Shown piece after piece: positions 41,254 through 49,033 of a stretch of DNA of 53,582 nt; positions within the stretch are counted from its first letter, which is position 1; each line of letters opens with the position of its first letter. This stretch comes from Candidatus Woesearchaeota archaeon (GTDB lineage: Archaea > Nanobdellota > Nanobdellia > Woesearchaeales > JACPBV01), in contig JAHWIN010000067.1 in NCBI GenBank assembly GCA_019322475.1, forward strand, positions 1 to 53,582, in the 5' to 3' direction. A program made the position numbers and the translations under genes. The notes under the pieces were generated by a model, which was given only the letters and a program-made list of their open reading frames with translations, ran no database searches and was not told the DNA's origin.

Positions 41254-41416
41254 GGCTTCATCCATAAAATGAAGGTTGCCATCAATTTGTGAGCAATACA
41301 TCCATTAAAACAATTACAGCGGAGGGGGATGCACCCTACGGGGAGGGGCCGCGCTTAAAATAATAACAGCTCAGAGCGAGCCGATGGCAACCCCGAAGGA
41401 TTTTATGGATGAAGCC
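41254..41416. mobile_element. MITE copy B, IS903-like ends, 9-bp target duplication
   Basis: The 163-bp element has the same perfect terminal repeats as copy A (GGCTTCATCCATAAAAT and complement). It is flanked by an exact 9-bp direct repeat, GGCAGTTCC, at 41245-41253 and 41417-41425. The core helix GGTTGCCATC/GATGGCAACC (41274-41283, 41383-41392) and the AATTTGTGAGC and GAGCGAGCC strands are identical to copy A; the middle is shorter. It sits between two divergent KaiC-like transcription units, close to the TATA box of the rightward one (TTTATATACC near 41431). Confidence 0.88.
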
Positions 41417-41497
41417 GGCAGTTCCATAAGCTTTATATACCAATTATATAAATGTCAAATATGGAAAATATAGTGCGGCATAAAAAAGGTGGTATGG

Positions 41498-42211
41498 ATG
41501 ATGAAAAAGGTAAAAACGTTCGTTCCCGGACTGGATGATATCCTGAAAGGGGGTGTAAGGGAAGGGGCATCAGTGCTGATAACCGGTCCTCCGGGGACCG
41601 GCAAGACAATATTGGGGATACAGTACATCGCTGAAGGCGCTAAGCGCGGAGAGGCGGGCATCTACATCACTTCTGAAGAGAGTGTGGCGGATATAAGGAG
41701 GTACGGGGAGTCATTGGGCTTTCCTATGAAAGAATTTGAAAAGAAGAAGCTGGTGACGATCCTGCAGCAGTCAATCTCACCAAAAAAGATCATGTCCATA
41801 GCCGCACCTTTAAGCATAATCAAAAATAAGAACATAAAAAGGGCTGTCCTTGACAGCATAACCCTGTTTGAGTACAGCCATGTTTCAGGCGAGATGGACT
41901 ACAGGAAAGAGGTTCTTGATTTTGTCCTGAGAATGAAGGAATCAAACCTGACCCTTATGGTCGTTTCAGAGAAATCCATAAAAAACATAGACGAGATAGA
42001 GTATGCCCCTGAAGACTTCCTTTTTGACGGCCTTATCATAATGACCAAGATAAGGAAAAGCTCTTCTTTTGAGCACTGCCTTATGGTGTCTAAGATGAGG
42101 GGGCAGGAGCACCTGATAGACGTATTCCCGTTTAAGATAGGAACCGGGGGGATAAGGGTATTTCCAAAGGAGCTTCCTTTCTCCCTGATAGAAAAAGATA
42201 TGCAGGCTTAA
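41498..42211 (+). CDS. KaiC/RAD55-like ATPase
   Basis: The 237-residue single-domain RecA-superfamily protein has Walker A GPPGTGKT near 31-38, GIYITSEESVADIRR, and Walker B RAVLDSITLFEYS near 116. A conserved KMRGQEH segment closes the domain. Proteins of this kind act as signalling ATPases or regulators in archaea. The ATG at 41498 follows AAAGGTGGT. It is followed after five bases by a second KaiC-like gene. Confidence 0.85.
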   Translation: MMKKVKTFVPGLDDILKGGVREGASVLITGPPGTGKTILGIQYIAEGAKRGEAGIYITSEESVADIRRYGESLGFPMKEFEKKKLVTILQQSISPKKIMSIAAPLSIIKNKNIKRAVLDSITLFEYSHVSGEMDYRKEVLDFVLRMKESNLTLMVVSEKSIKNIDEIEYAPEDFLFDGLIIMTKIRKSSSFEHCLMVSKMRGQEHLIDVFPFKIGTGGIRVFPKELPFSLIEKDMQA

Positions 42212-42216
42212 TCAAG

Positions 42217-42912
42217 ATGGCAATAAAAAGGGTACCGACAGGGATTCCGCGCCTTGATTCCCTTATACAAGGGGGATTCAAGAGGAACAGCACTAACCTG
42301 GTGGCAGGGGGGGCAGGCACAGGCAAGAGCATATTTGCCATGCAGTTTATCGTTGAAGGCATAAAGCGCAATGAACCGGGGGTATTTGTCACGTTTGAGG
42401 AGAAGAAAGCAAAGGTCTACGAGGATATGCTCCAGTTCGGATGGGACCTGAAAAAATACGAAGCCATGAAAAAATTTGTTTTTCTTGAGTATAACCCCGA
42501 ACAGGTGAAAAAGATACTGACAGAAGGAGGAGGTATAGTCGAGAGCATCATAGAAAGCATAAAGGCCAAGCGGGTAGTGATAGATTCTGTAACATCTTTC
42601 TGGCTCCTGTACGAGGATGAGCTTACAAGAAAGGAAGCCGGCCTGGCACTTATAGAGCTGATCGATAAATGGGACTGTACAGCTGTTCTGACATCTGAAG
42701 ACGAGATCCCTGAACACCATGTCATATCGGCAGCCCTCCAGTTTGAGGTTGACGGGATAATACTGCTATACCATGTCAAGAAGAAAGGGATAAGGAAAAG
42801 GGCCTTAGAGGTATTGAAGATGAGGGGCACAAAAATACCTGAAAAGACCATCGACATGGAGATAACGAAAAAAGGCCTTAAGATAAATCCCAGAAAGATA
42901 GAGGTCTTCTGA
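42217..42912 (+). CDS. KaiC/RAD55-like ATPase, second copy
   Basis: The 231-residue single-domain protein has Walker A GGAGTGKS near 31-38, GVFVTFEEKKAKVYEDM and Walker B RVVIDSVTSFWLLY near 119, then KMRGTKIPEKTI. It starts with MAIKRVPTGIPRLDSLIQGG, the typical KaiC entry. It is the tandem partner of the previous gene; hetero-oligomer formation is plausible. Confidence 0.87.
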   Translation: MAIKRVPTGIPRLDSLIQGGFKRNSTNLVAGGAGTGKSIFAMQFIVEGIKRNEPGVFVTFEEKKAKVYEDMLQFGWDLKKYEAMKKFVFLEYNPEQVKKILTEGGGIVESIIESIKAKRVVIDSVTSFWLLYEDELTRKEAGLALIELIDKWDCTAVLTSEDEIPEHHVISAALQFEVDGIILLYHVKKKGIRKRALEVLKMRGTKIPEKTIDMEITKKGLKINPRKIEVF

Positions 42913-42957
42913 AGCTGATGGCCTATGGCTTAATTATCCACAGATCAGGCGCTTAAG

Positions 42958-43572
42958 CTAAAGGTCTACAAATATCCTGTGCTTCTCTTTCCCGTTTATC
43001 TCTTTCAGTATCCTCTTGATTATGGCCTTTTCAGGGTCAGGCATCAGTTTTACCCTTTTCTTTATGTCATCAAAGCTTTCAAACGGCTTTTCCTTTCTTG
43101 CATCAAGAATCTCCCACATGTGCTTTTTTCCTAATCCGGGAAGAAGCTCTAACGTGTGCATCCTTGTGCTTAAGGGCTGTGCATTGTTGAAGAAATCTAT
43201 GAACCTTTTCTGGTCCTTGTTTACGATATCCTTTATGACCATCTCAAGTTCAGCTTTTGCAGTTTCAGTAAGCTTGTCAGGGGTCAATCTCCCTATTATA
43301 TGGTGGACCTTATCCCTTTTTCCCTCCCCTATATAGACCTCTTCATAAGGCTGCAGGTGGATCCCTTTCTTGGGGACCAGCTCCAGCAATACGAACTTGT
43401 TCTTTCCCAATGCCTGGGCTATGGGCGTCTTCAGGTGCATCGGCCTTTGGTCAAAAGGGTAGCCGTTCGGAAGAAAATCTAGCACTATTGTGGTCTCTTC
43501 CCTTGCCTTCGGCCTCTGCGTATCCTCAGGGCTGTGCTCAGTTTCCTCTCTGCTTTTATTATCTTCTTCCAT
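42958..43572 (-). CDS. DUF655 archaeal protein (OB-like plus helix-hairpin-helix)
   Basis: The 204-residue protein has a charged N-terminal extension of about 28 residues, then TIVLDFLPNGYPFD, YEEVYIGEGKRDKVHHIIGRL and a helix-hairpin-helix LELLPGLGKKHMWEILDARK, matching archaeal DUF655. A nucleic-acid-binding role is likely from the HhH motif. It stands alone, converging on the second KaiC-like gene. Confidence 0.85.
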   Translation of the reverse strand: MEEDNKSREETEHSPEDTQRPKAREETTIVLDFLPNGYPFDQRPMHLKTPIAQALGKNKFVLLELVPKKGIHLQPYEEVYIGEGKRDKVHHIIGRLTPDKLTETAKAELEMVIKDIVNKDQKRFIDFFNNAQPLSTRMHTLELLPGLGKKHMWEILDARKEKPFESFDDIKKRVKLMPDPEKAIIKRILKEINGKEKHRIFVDL

Positions 43573-43731
43573 CTTACCTGTATAAATCCACTCCCTATAA
43601 GCTTTAAACCTTTCCTGTTTATAAAGATTTTGTTATTTTAGTGAGGAATAGGTGGCTTGCCAAACGACGGCATAGAAGAAAAATAAAAACCTAGTGAAGC
43701 AAGCTAAGGGCATATACATCAGCGGCCAGCC

Positions 43732-45633
43732 TTATCCCTTTTTTAGGCTCTTTACCTTCTCTCCGAATATAAATATATATTTCCAGGCAAAACCCTGCTT
43801 TCTTCTTATGGCGACCTTAAAGCCTGCTTTTTTGAATATCCTTTTTATCTTCTTATCGTCGCTGAGCCATTCCCTGTTAGGGATTATATCAAAGAACTTG
43901 TCATAGTCAAGAAAGCATACCTTAGACCCTTTTTTCATCCTCCTGTTCATGTGGGCAAGGACGTTCCCTATGTTCTTTATGCAGCCTATAGTGCCTGTAG
44001 AGACAGCTGCATGCACCGATGGGACATCAGGATGGACCCTGTAATGGTGATTTAGGTCATGGATGACCCTGACATGCTTATGGCCTTTCTTCTTAAGCCT
44101 TCCTGCTGCTATCCTGATGTCTCTTTCTGATATGTCTGTTGCATATACTTTTCCCTTCCTGCCTACCGCTTCTGCCAGGGGCAGGGTCAATGTCCCTACA
44201 CTGCACCCAAATTCAAGTATCGACCTGCCTTTGATGTCCCCTAAGGTATGGATCATCTCTTTCCTTATATCCTTTGGGAGAGACACGTCCTCTGTCCACA
44301 ATACAAGGTAAGCAAGGATATTGTTGGTCTTTCTCACGGCTTTCGGGTTGTAGTACAGCTCCAGAAGAAGGTAGAAAGGCACCCCCAGGAGGATTACAGA
44401 CAACGAGAGCATCAAAAGCTTTATCGCAGTCTCTTCTATAACTATCCATGCAAACAGCAATGCTATCATGATAAAGGATATTATTATGGGGCCTACAGTT
44501 CCAAAAGGGGCCTTATAGGGCCTTCTTAGCCTGGGTTTGCTGAACCTTAAGGAGACCAGTGCCAACAATACTGCAACATACATGATGAGGATAAAGGGGA
44601 GCAGCATAAGCAGGAGGGTCCTATAAGCGCCAACACCTGCGATGACAAGGATAGATGTCAGGACCGCCTGGATCATTATGGCATGGTGAGGCGTATGATA
44701 TTTAGGATGGATCTCAGAGAATTGGGTAAGGAAAAGCCTGTCCCTAGCCATAGCAAGTATAAGCCTGGGCGCAGAGACGACCCATGAGGCTACAGCGCCT
44801 ATTATCGCAAGATATATCCATAGTGTGAAGACTACCCTTCCAAGAGACCCAAAATGAAACGCTCCAAGGTCAGAGAGGGGTGCAGCGGATCCTGAGAATG
44901 CCTGCCAGTGGATGTTTCCCAGGGAGCTTATGACAAAAAGAAGAGAAAGAACCGCTATGCATATAGTCCCTATTATGAGCGCTTTAGGCATCGTCTTTTC
45001 TGGGTCTTTTGTCTCTTCTGCAAGGAATGTTGCAGACTCCCACCCGAAAAAGGTCTCCTGTATGAAATAGACAGTTATGAATACTGCTGAAACAGGAAAC
45101 ACAAAGAACGGCCTGAAATTTGAAGGCTGCATCCTGACAAGGCCGGGTATTATAAGGGACGCTGCAGCTGCCAGGGTCAGGACTGCAAAGGTTATAAGCA
45201 TGAAGGATGATGTTTTCATCCCCTTGTATGCAACATAATTGAAAGCAAGTATGAACATAAGGGATATTATGACCTTCTCTACAGGAAGGTTATAAGGAAG
45301 GAGATATTGGATGGCGCCAACTACAAGCATCGCTATGGTAAGGTTCCCTGCAATCAATGTTATCCAGCCTATCATAAAAGAGCTGAACCTGCCGTATGCC
45401 TGTTTTGAATACTCATAGACGCCGCCTGCCTTCGGGAACATAGAGACAAGCTCAGCAAAGCACATCGAGATATATATGGCGATGACAGACATTATAAGCC
45501 AGGATATTATCGACATAGGGCCTGAATACCTTGCACCTACAGCAGGAAGGAAATAGATGCCTGTGCCCATTATAGAGTTTATCACTATAAGAAGAAGCAC
45601 AGGAAAATTCAATACCTTCTTTAGCTCTACCAT
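43732..45633 (-). CDS. Amino-acid permease fused to a SAM-dependent methyltransferase
   Basis: The 633-residue protein combines two modules. Residues 1-430 form an APC-superfamily permease with about twelve helices and the opening NSIMGTGIYFLPA (the G-[ST]-G-I-F-like substrate loop) and FGWESATFLAEETKDPEKTMPKAL. Residues 440-633 form a class I methyltransferase with ILEFGCSVGTLTLPLA (SAM-binding motif I, near 470), VYATDISERDI and a C-terminal FKVAIRRKQGFAWKYIF. The reading frame is continuous with no stop between. It stands alone. The methyl acceptor is unknown; a cytoplasmic methyltransferase acting on the imported substrate is inference. Confidence 0.85.
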   Translation of the reverse strand: MVELKKVLNFPVLLLIVINSIMGTGIYFLPAVGARYSGPMSIISWLIMSVIAIYISMCFAELVSMFPKAGGVYEYSKQAYGRFSSFMIGWITLIAGNLTIAMLVVGAIQYLLPYNLPVEKVIISLMFILAFNYVAYKGMKTSSFMLITFAVLTLAAAASLIIPGLVRMQPSNFRPFFVFPVSAVFITVYFIQETFFGWESATFLAEETKDPEKTMPKALIIGTICIAVLSLLFVISSLGNIHWQAFSGSAAPLSDLGAFHFGSLGRVVFTLWIYLAIIGAVASWVVSAPRLILAMARDRLFLTQFSEIHPKYHTPHHAIMIQAVLTSILVIAGVGAYRTLLLMLLPFILIMYVAVLLALVSLRFSKPRLRRPYKAPFGTVGPIIISFIMIALLFAWIVIEETAIKLLMLSLSVILLGVPFYLLLELYYNPKAVRKTNNILAYLVLWTEDVSLPKDIRKEMIHTLGDIKGRSILEFGCSVGTLTLPLAEAVGRKGKVYATDISERDIRIAAGRLKKKGHKHVRVIHDLNHHYRVHPDVPSVHAAVSTGTIGCIKNIGNVLAHMNRRMKKGSKVCFLDYDKFFDIIPNREWLSDDKKIKRIFKKAGFKVAIRRKQGFAWKYIFIFGEKVKSLKKG

Positions 45634-45743
45634 GGACCAATCTTCATCTTTAGGATTTATAAAATATTCGATTTTGTAAGCGTCAGGGCCTTATCCCTGA
45701 TAGAATAAGCGAATATAATAAAAAATAAAAAGAAAAAATAGAT

Positions 45744-46094
45744 TTACTGTACCTGTCCTAGGCCCCATATGTCCTTTAGAGCAACAACAACTGTTGCAGG
45801 GACAACGAAAGCCAAAACCTGTGTGAAGATGCCGCTTAGGTATGGCCCGATATACTCAACATCACCTAATGTAGCACTTGCAGCTCCCATATTAGCAGCA
45901 ATGACTAAAACTATTGCAACCAACAGGAACTCTTTGGTTTCTTTGCCTGTCACATTAAGAAAGCCGACAACTAATCCTAAAACAACCAGCAATGAAGCCA
46001 GCCATGGAGTTGCAGCCCCTAATGAGAAGACACCCAGGACAATCGCTATTATTACTCCGATTATGAAGGAGTAATTTCCTACTCTTTTGTCCAT
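45744..46094 (-). CDS. Small multi-pass membrane protein
   Basis: The 116-residue protein has about four hydrophobic segments (9-28, 34-48, 56-74, 88-106), Gly/Ala/Val-rich and weakly charged. No family was recognised. GAGGTG precedes the ATG. Its promoter appears to be the BRE/TATA at 46311-46329, which would give a leader of roughly 190 bases, unusually long for an archaeal gene. Confidence 0.6.
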   Translation of the reverse strand: MDKRVGNYSFIIGVIIAIVLGVFSLGAATPWLASLLVVLGLVVGFLNVTGKETKEFLLVAIVLVIAANMGAASATLGDVEYIGPYLSGIFTQVLAFVVPATVVVALKDIWGLGQVQ

Positions 46095-46282
46095 TGTCTT
46101 TTCACCTCGCCTGTTTTTACTTCAAACAGCTGTAAAAGCTTTTTGAAGCCTTGTACCTTTTCCTTAAGATCCTTTTGTTTTGACCTTAAGGCCTTTATTT
46201 TATTGAATGTATCCAGAAATTCAGAGAAGGCATAAATCCTAAAATTTAATGCCTCTGAATCTCCAGTACCTCTTGGTTAAGA

Positions 46283-46346
46283 GGTATTGATAATCAATAC
46301 CGCATATCAACTATATAAATCTTTCGTTTTTATTGATTATCAATAA
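46283..46346. promoter_or_regulatory. Twin palindromic operators around a promoter
   Basis: GGTATTGATAATCAATACC (46283-46301) and TATTGATTATCAATA (46331-46345) are near-perfect palindromes sharing the half-site TATTGAT. Between them lies the leftward BRE/TATA, complement of TATATAAATCTTTCG (46312-46326). A hairpin ACCTCTT/AAGAGGT is at 46268-46285. The arrangement suggests a dimeric regulator covering the promoter, and the HTH/V4R gene at 46408 is the obvious candidate. The remaining 46095-46267 is a long leader. Confidence 0.6.
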
Positions 46347-46407
46347 TCGTAAATTTTAAATATTAGCACCACTCCAGGCAATTGGGGGTTAAATAAGGAG
46401 GCATAAT

Positions 46408-47076
46408 ATGTTCAATTCAGATATAGAGAAAAAAATAATCGATTTCGTAAAAAACAGCCCTCTTGGGGTAACTTCTTCTGATGTAGCGCATTATCTTGGC
46501 CTTAACAGGATGACAATAGCCAAATATCTTGCCATAATCAAGGAAAAGGCGCTGGTAGACTTTAAACAGCTTGGGATGGCTAAATTATGGTACGTTCCTG
46601 TAACGCTGAACAGAGAGGCCTATTTTAATGACGCTTTGGTCGATGTTGTTTCCCAGTTCAGCGACCCCCAAAGCCAAAGCAATATAAAAAAAGCAGCCAT
46701 ATCCTCTGCAAAAAGGGTAGAGGAGCAATATAAGAAGTTTCACGGGACAGACAAGCTTAATTTCACCCAGGTCATCGACTCTTTGGCAGATGCCCAGAAA
46801 AAGATAGGAGGCAAGTTCATCGTAGTGGAAAGGACAGAGAATGTCATAATATTGAGAAACATCAAATGCCCATTCGGAGCAAGGATAAAGAAAGCGCCTG
46901 CACTATGTGCCACGACATCTGCGCTATGCGGTGTTATGACAGCAAGGAACCTGGGATACAGCAAGGTCGTCCTGAAGAAGACCATAGCTAAAGGGTCCAA
47001 TGAATGCCTTATCCATATACACCTGAAGAAAACAGGGGAAACAGACAAGCATACAGATGAGTATGCAGGGGCATGA
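46408..47076 (+). CDS. HTH/V4R-domain transcription regulator
   Basis: The 222-residue protein has an N-terminal winged helix-turn-helix (about 1-65: VTSSDVAHYLGLNRMTIAKYLAII) and a C-terminal V4R-like domain (about 85-205) with RNIKCPFGARIKKAPALCATTSALCGVMTA and ECLIHIHLKK. The Cys residues could sense a ligand or metal. A strong AGGAGG site precedes the ATG. Paired palindromes lie 60-125 bases upstream, so autoregulation and control of the divergent membrane protein gene are likely. Confidence 0.78.
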   Translation: MFNSDIEKKIIDFVKNSPLGVTSSDVAHYLGLNRMTIAKYLAIIKEKALVDFKQLGMAKLWYVPVTLNREAYFNDALVDVVSQFSDPQSQSNIKKAAISSAKRVEEQYKKFHGTDKLNFTQVIDSLADAQKKIGGKFIVVERTENVIILRNIKCPFGARIKKAPALCATTSALCGVMTARNLGYSKVVLKKTIAKGSNECLIHIHLKKTGETDKHTDEYAGA

Positions 47077-47112
47077 TCTTCCAGGCAGCTTTTAAAAATT
47101 AGAGGGACGGCA

Positions 47113-47595
47113 TCATCCGGCCTTAAACTTTTCCTTTAGCATTTTCTCTACGTGTGGAGGGACCATGCCGTCAAGCTTAGCCCCGAGGCATGCTGCCTCT
47201 TTTACTATGCTGGCGCTCAGATAAGAATACATGCCTCTTGTCATTATAAAGATCGTCTCTATCTTACTGTCAAGCTTCCTGTTCATCAATGCATTCTGGA
47301 ATTCAGAGTCAAAATCAGAGACTGCCCTCAATCCACGGATGATTGCATCAGCCTTCTTCTTCTTGGCAAAATCCACCAGCAATCCTGAAAAATGATCAAC
47401 CTCGACGTTAAGGCCTTTCGTAACTTTCTGGATCATCCCTTTCCTTTCGCCGGAATCGAAAAGGTATCTTTTGTTGGGATTTTCACCTACTGCAATGATA
47501 ACCTTGTCAAATATCTTCAATGCCCTTTTCAATACATCAAGATGCCCGTTTGTTACAGGGTCAAAGCTTCCCGGGTAGATCGCTGTTTTTTTCAT
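47113..47595 (-). CDS. coaD: Phosphopantetheine adenylyltransferase, bacterial CoaD type
   Basis: The 160-residue enzyme makes dephospho-CoA. It has the nucleotidyltransferase start YPGSFDPVTNGHLDVLKRA, VAVGENPNKRYLF-like sequence, AIIRGLRAVSDFDSEFQNA and the C-terminal SSxxV-like YLSASIVKEAA. Archaea normally use a different, eukaryote-like PPAT, so this is a bacterial-type gene. coaE lies two genes upstream on the same strand. Confidence 0.92.
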   Translation of the reverse strand: MKKTAIYPGSFDPVTNGHLDVLKRALKIFDKVIIAVGENPNKRYLFDSGERKGMIQKVTKGLNVEVDHFSGLLVDFAKKKKADAIIRGLRAVSDFDSEFQNALMNRKLDSKIETIFIMTRGMYSYLSASIVKEAACLGAKLDGMVPPHVEKMLKEKFKAG

Positions 47596-47630
47596 ATTTC
47601 CTGAAATGATCTGCTTTTATCTTTTAAATC

Positions 47631-47831
47631 TTATCGTTTTTTCTTTAACATAAGGTACTCTTTGAGGCTAAGCCTTGAATGCTTCGCATCGCCGATCATG
47701 GAATTTATCAATACGTTTTGCTGCCTGGACCAGACCTTATCAGGATGTGTCCTGACATAATCTGCCCATCTTTTTACAAAGTCCATCCTGTCCATGTCGT
47801 TTTTTTTTCTTATCTCTGAAGCGTTCATCAT
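47631..47831 (-). CDS. Small protein paired with the nucleotidyltransferase
   Basis: The 66-residue charged, helical protein (SEIRKKNDMDRMDFVKRWADYV, ending LSLKEYLMLKKKR) was not assigned to a named family. It overlaps the nucleotidyltransferase-like gene by four bases, as partners in two-gene modules often do. It may be the partner of a toxin-antitoxin-like or DNA-binding pair, by analogy only. Confidence 0.6.
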   Translation of the reverse strand: MMNASEIRKKNDMDRMDFVKRWADYVRTHPDKVWSRQQNVLINSMIGDAKHSRLSLKEYLMLKKKR

Positions 47832-48397
47832 GATCTAAGCCTCTTTTTATATTCCTTGATCGATAGCTCATCAATAAATTCTTTTCCTATGCTCCTTAAA
47901 AATTGCGCATCTTCTATATCCTTATTGCTCTTCAGGACCTCTTCCTTATATGCTATCTGCAGCTCCAAGAATGACGTCTTTATCCTTTTATCGCCTATCC
48001 TTATCATGATGGGGTCTTTTAAAGCTATCAGATCAAACTCGTCTTTTGCAAATTTAAGCTCCATATTAGGGGAGAATCCAGGCTTAAGCGCAAACCTTAT
48101 GCTGCTTTTAGATATGAGTATGTGGTATAGGTCTTCAATATCCCCTGAATTTATGCACCAATAGCCTTTTTTTATCAGATCAGAATATAATGATTGAAGA
48201 TCATCCTTGCTTATCTTAGGTATTATGACATCGATATCGTCAGTTCCCCTGTTCCTTCCAAGGATAATTCCCACATAACCAGAAACTATAACATAATCAG
48301 CATGTTTTTCCAATATCTTGATAAACCTAAATACAAACCTATCAAGGTCATTAAGCTCCTTATCCAAAACTATTTCCTTTTTGCCTGTAAATCTCAT
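47828..48397 (-). CDS. Nucleotidyltransferase-fold protein
   Basis: The 189-residue protein has the minimal nucleotidyltransferase signature VSGYVGIILGRNRGTDDIDVIIP (a G-[ST/Y] helix start followed by D-x-D) near 38-60. The rest, including ELKFAKDEFDLIAL, resembles AbiEii/MNT-like proteins. It lies between coaE and a 66-residue partner. Its closest parallels are toxin or substrate-modifying nucleotidyltransferases; the target is unknown. Confidence 0.65.
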   Translation of the reverse strand: MRFTGKKEIVLDKELNDLDRFVFRFIKILEKHADYVIVSGYVGIILGRNRGTDDIDVIIPKISKDDLQSLYSDLIKKGYWCINSGDIEDLYHILISKSSIRFALKPGFSPNMELKFAKDEFDLIALKDPIMIRIGDKRIKTSFLELQIAYKEEVLKSNKDIEDAQFLRSIGKEFIDELSIKEYKKRLRS

Positions 48398-48399
48398 GA

Positions 48400-48969
48400 T
48401 TATAACTTACTTAAGACCTCTTTGACAGCCTTTTTCGTATCATCCAGGCTTCCGCTGTTGCCTATGATATGATCAGCGTATTTAAGCTTTTCTTTCTGGC
48501 TGAGCTGGGACCTTATTATGCTGTTGATCTCTTTTCCTGTGTATTTTCCCTTTTTCAAAGCCCTCTTCAACTGCTCTTTCCTGCTTATCCTGACCACTAT
48601 CAGCTTATCAAAAAGGCTGAGGCATCCTGCCTCTATGAGCAGGGCTCCGTCAACTATCACATTTTTGCCCTTATCTTTTCTGATTAATGACATTATCTCC
48701 TTGATTATCTGAGGATGGATTATCCTGTTCAGCCTGATAAGCTTATCATGATCGTAAAATACGATATCCTTGAGCTTTCTTCGGCTTATCTTTCTTCCTG
48801 ACAGTATAGAGCTTCCAAACTCTTTTATTATCTTATCCTTTATCTGCTTCTTATCCAGCAGCTTATGGCCTACCTTATCTGCATCTATGGCCTTATAGCC
48901 ATGCTTAGAGAAGATAGAAGACACAGTTGTCTTGCCAGAGCTGAATACGCCTGTTATCCCTATTATCAT
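48400..48969 (-). CDS. coaE: Dephospho-CoA kinase, bacterial CoaE type
   Basis: The 189-residue P-loop kinase phosphorylates dephospho-CoA to CoA. GVFSSGKTTV (about 7-16) is the P-loop, AIDADKVGH carries the catalytic Asp region, LIRLNRIIHP is the CoaE signature and LIEAGCLSLFDKLIVV follows. Archaea more often use an unrelated GTP-dependent kinase. Together with coaD it gives the organism a bacterial-style end of the CoA pathway. Confidence 0.88.
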   Translation of the reverse strand: MIIGITGVFSSGKTTVSSIFSKHGYKAIDADKVGHKLLDKKQIKDKIIKEFGSSILSGRKISRRKLKDIVFYDHDKLIRLNRIIHPQIIKEIMSLIRKDKGKNVIVDGALLIEAGCLSLFDKLIVVRISRKEQLKRALKKGKYTGKEINSIIRSQLSQKEKLKYADHIIGNSGSLDDTKKAVKEVLSKL

Positions 48970-49033
48970 ATATTGAAGCTATATCCCTCTTATTTTAAAT
49001 AATTATTGGAAATTTCATCAGAAATCTCCTGGG

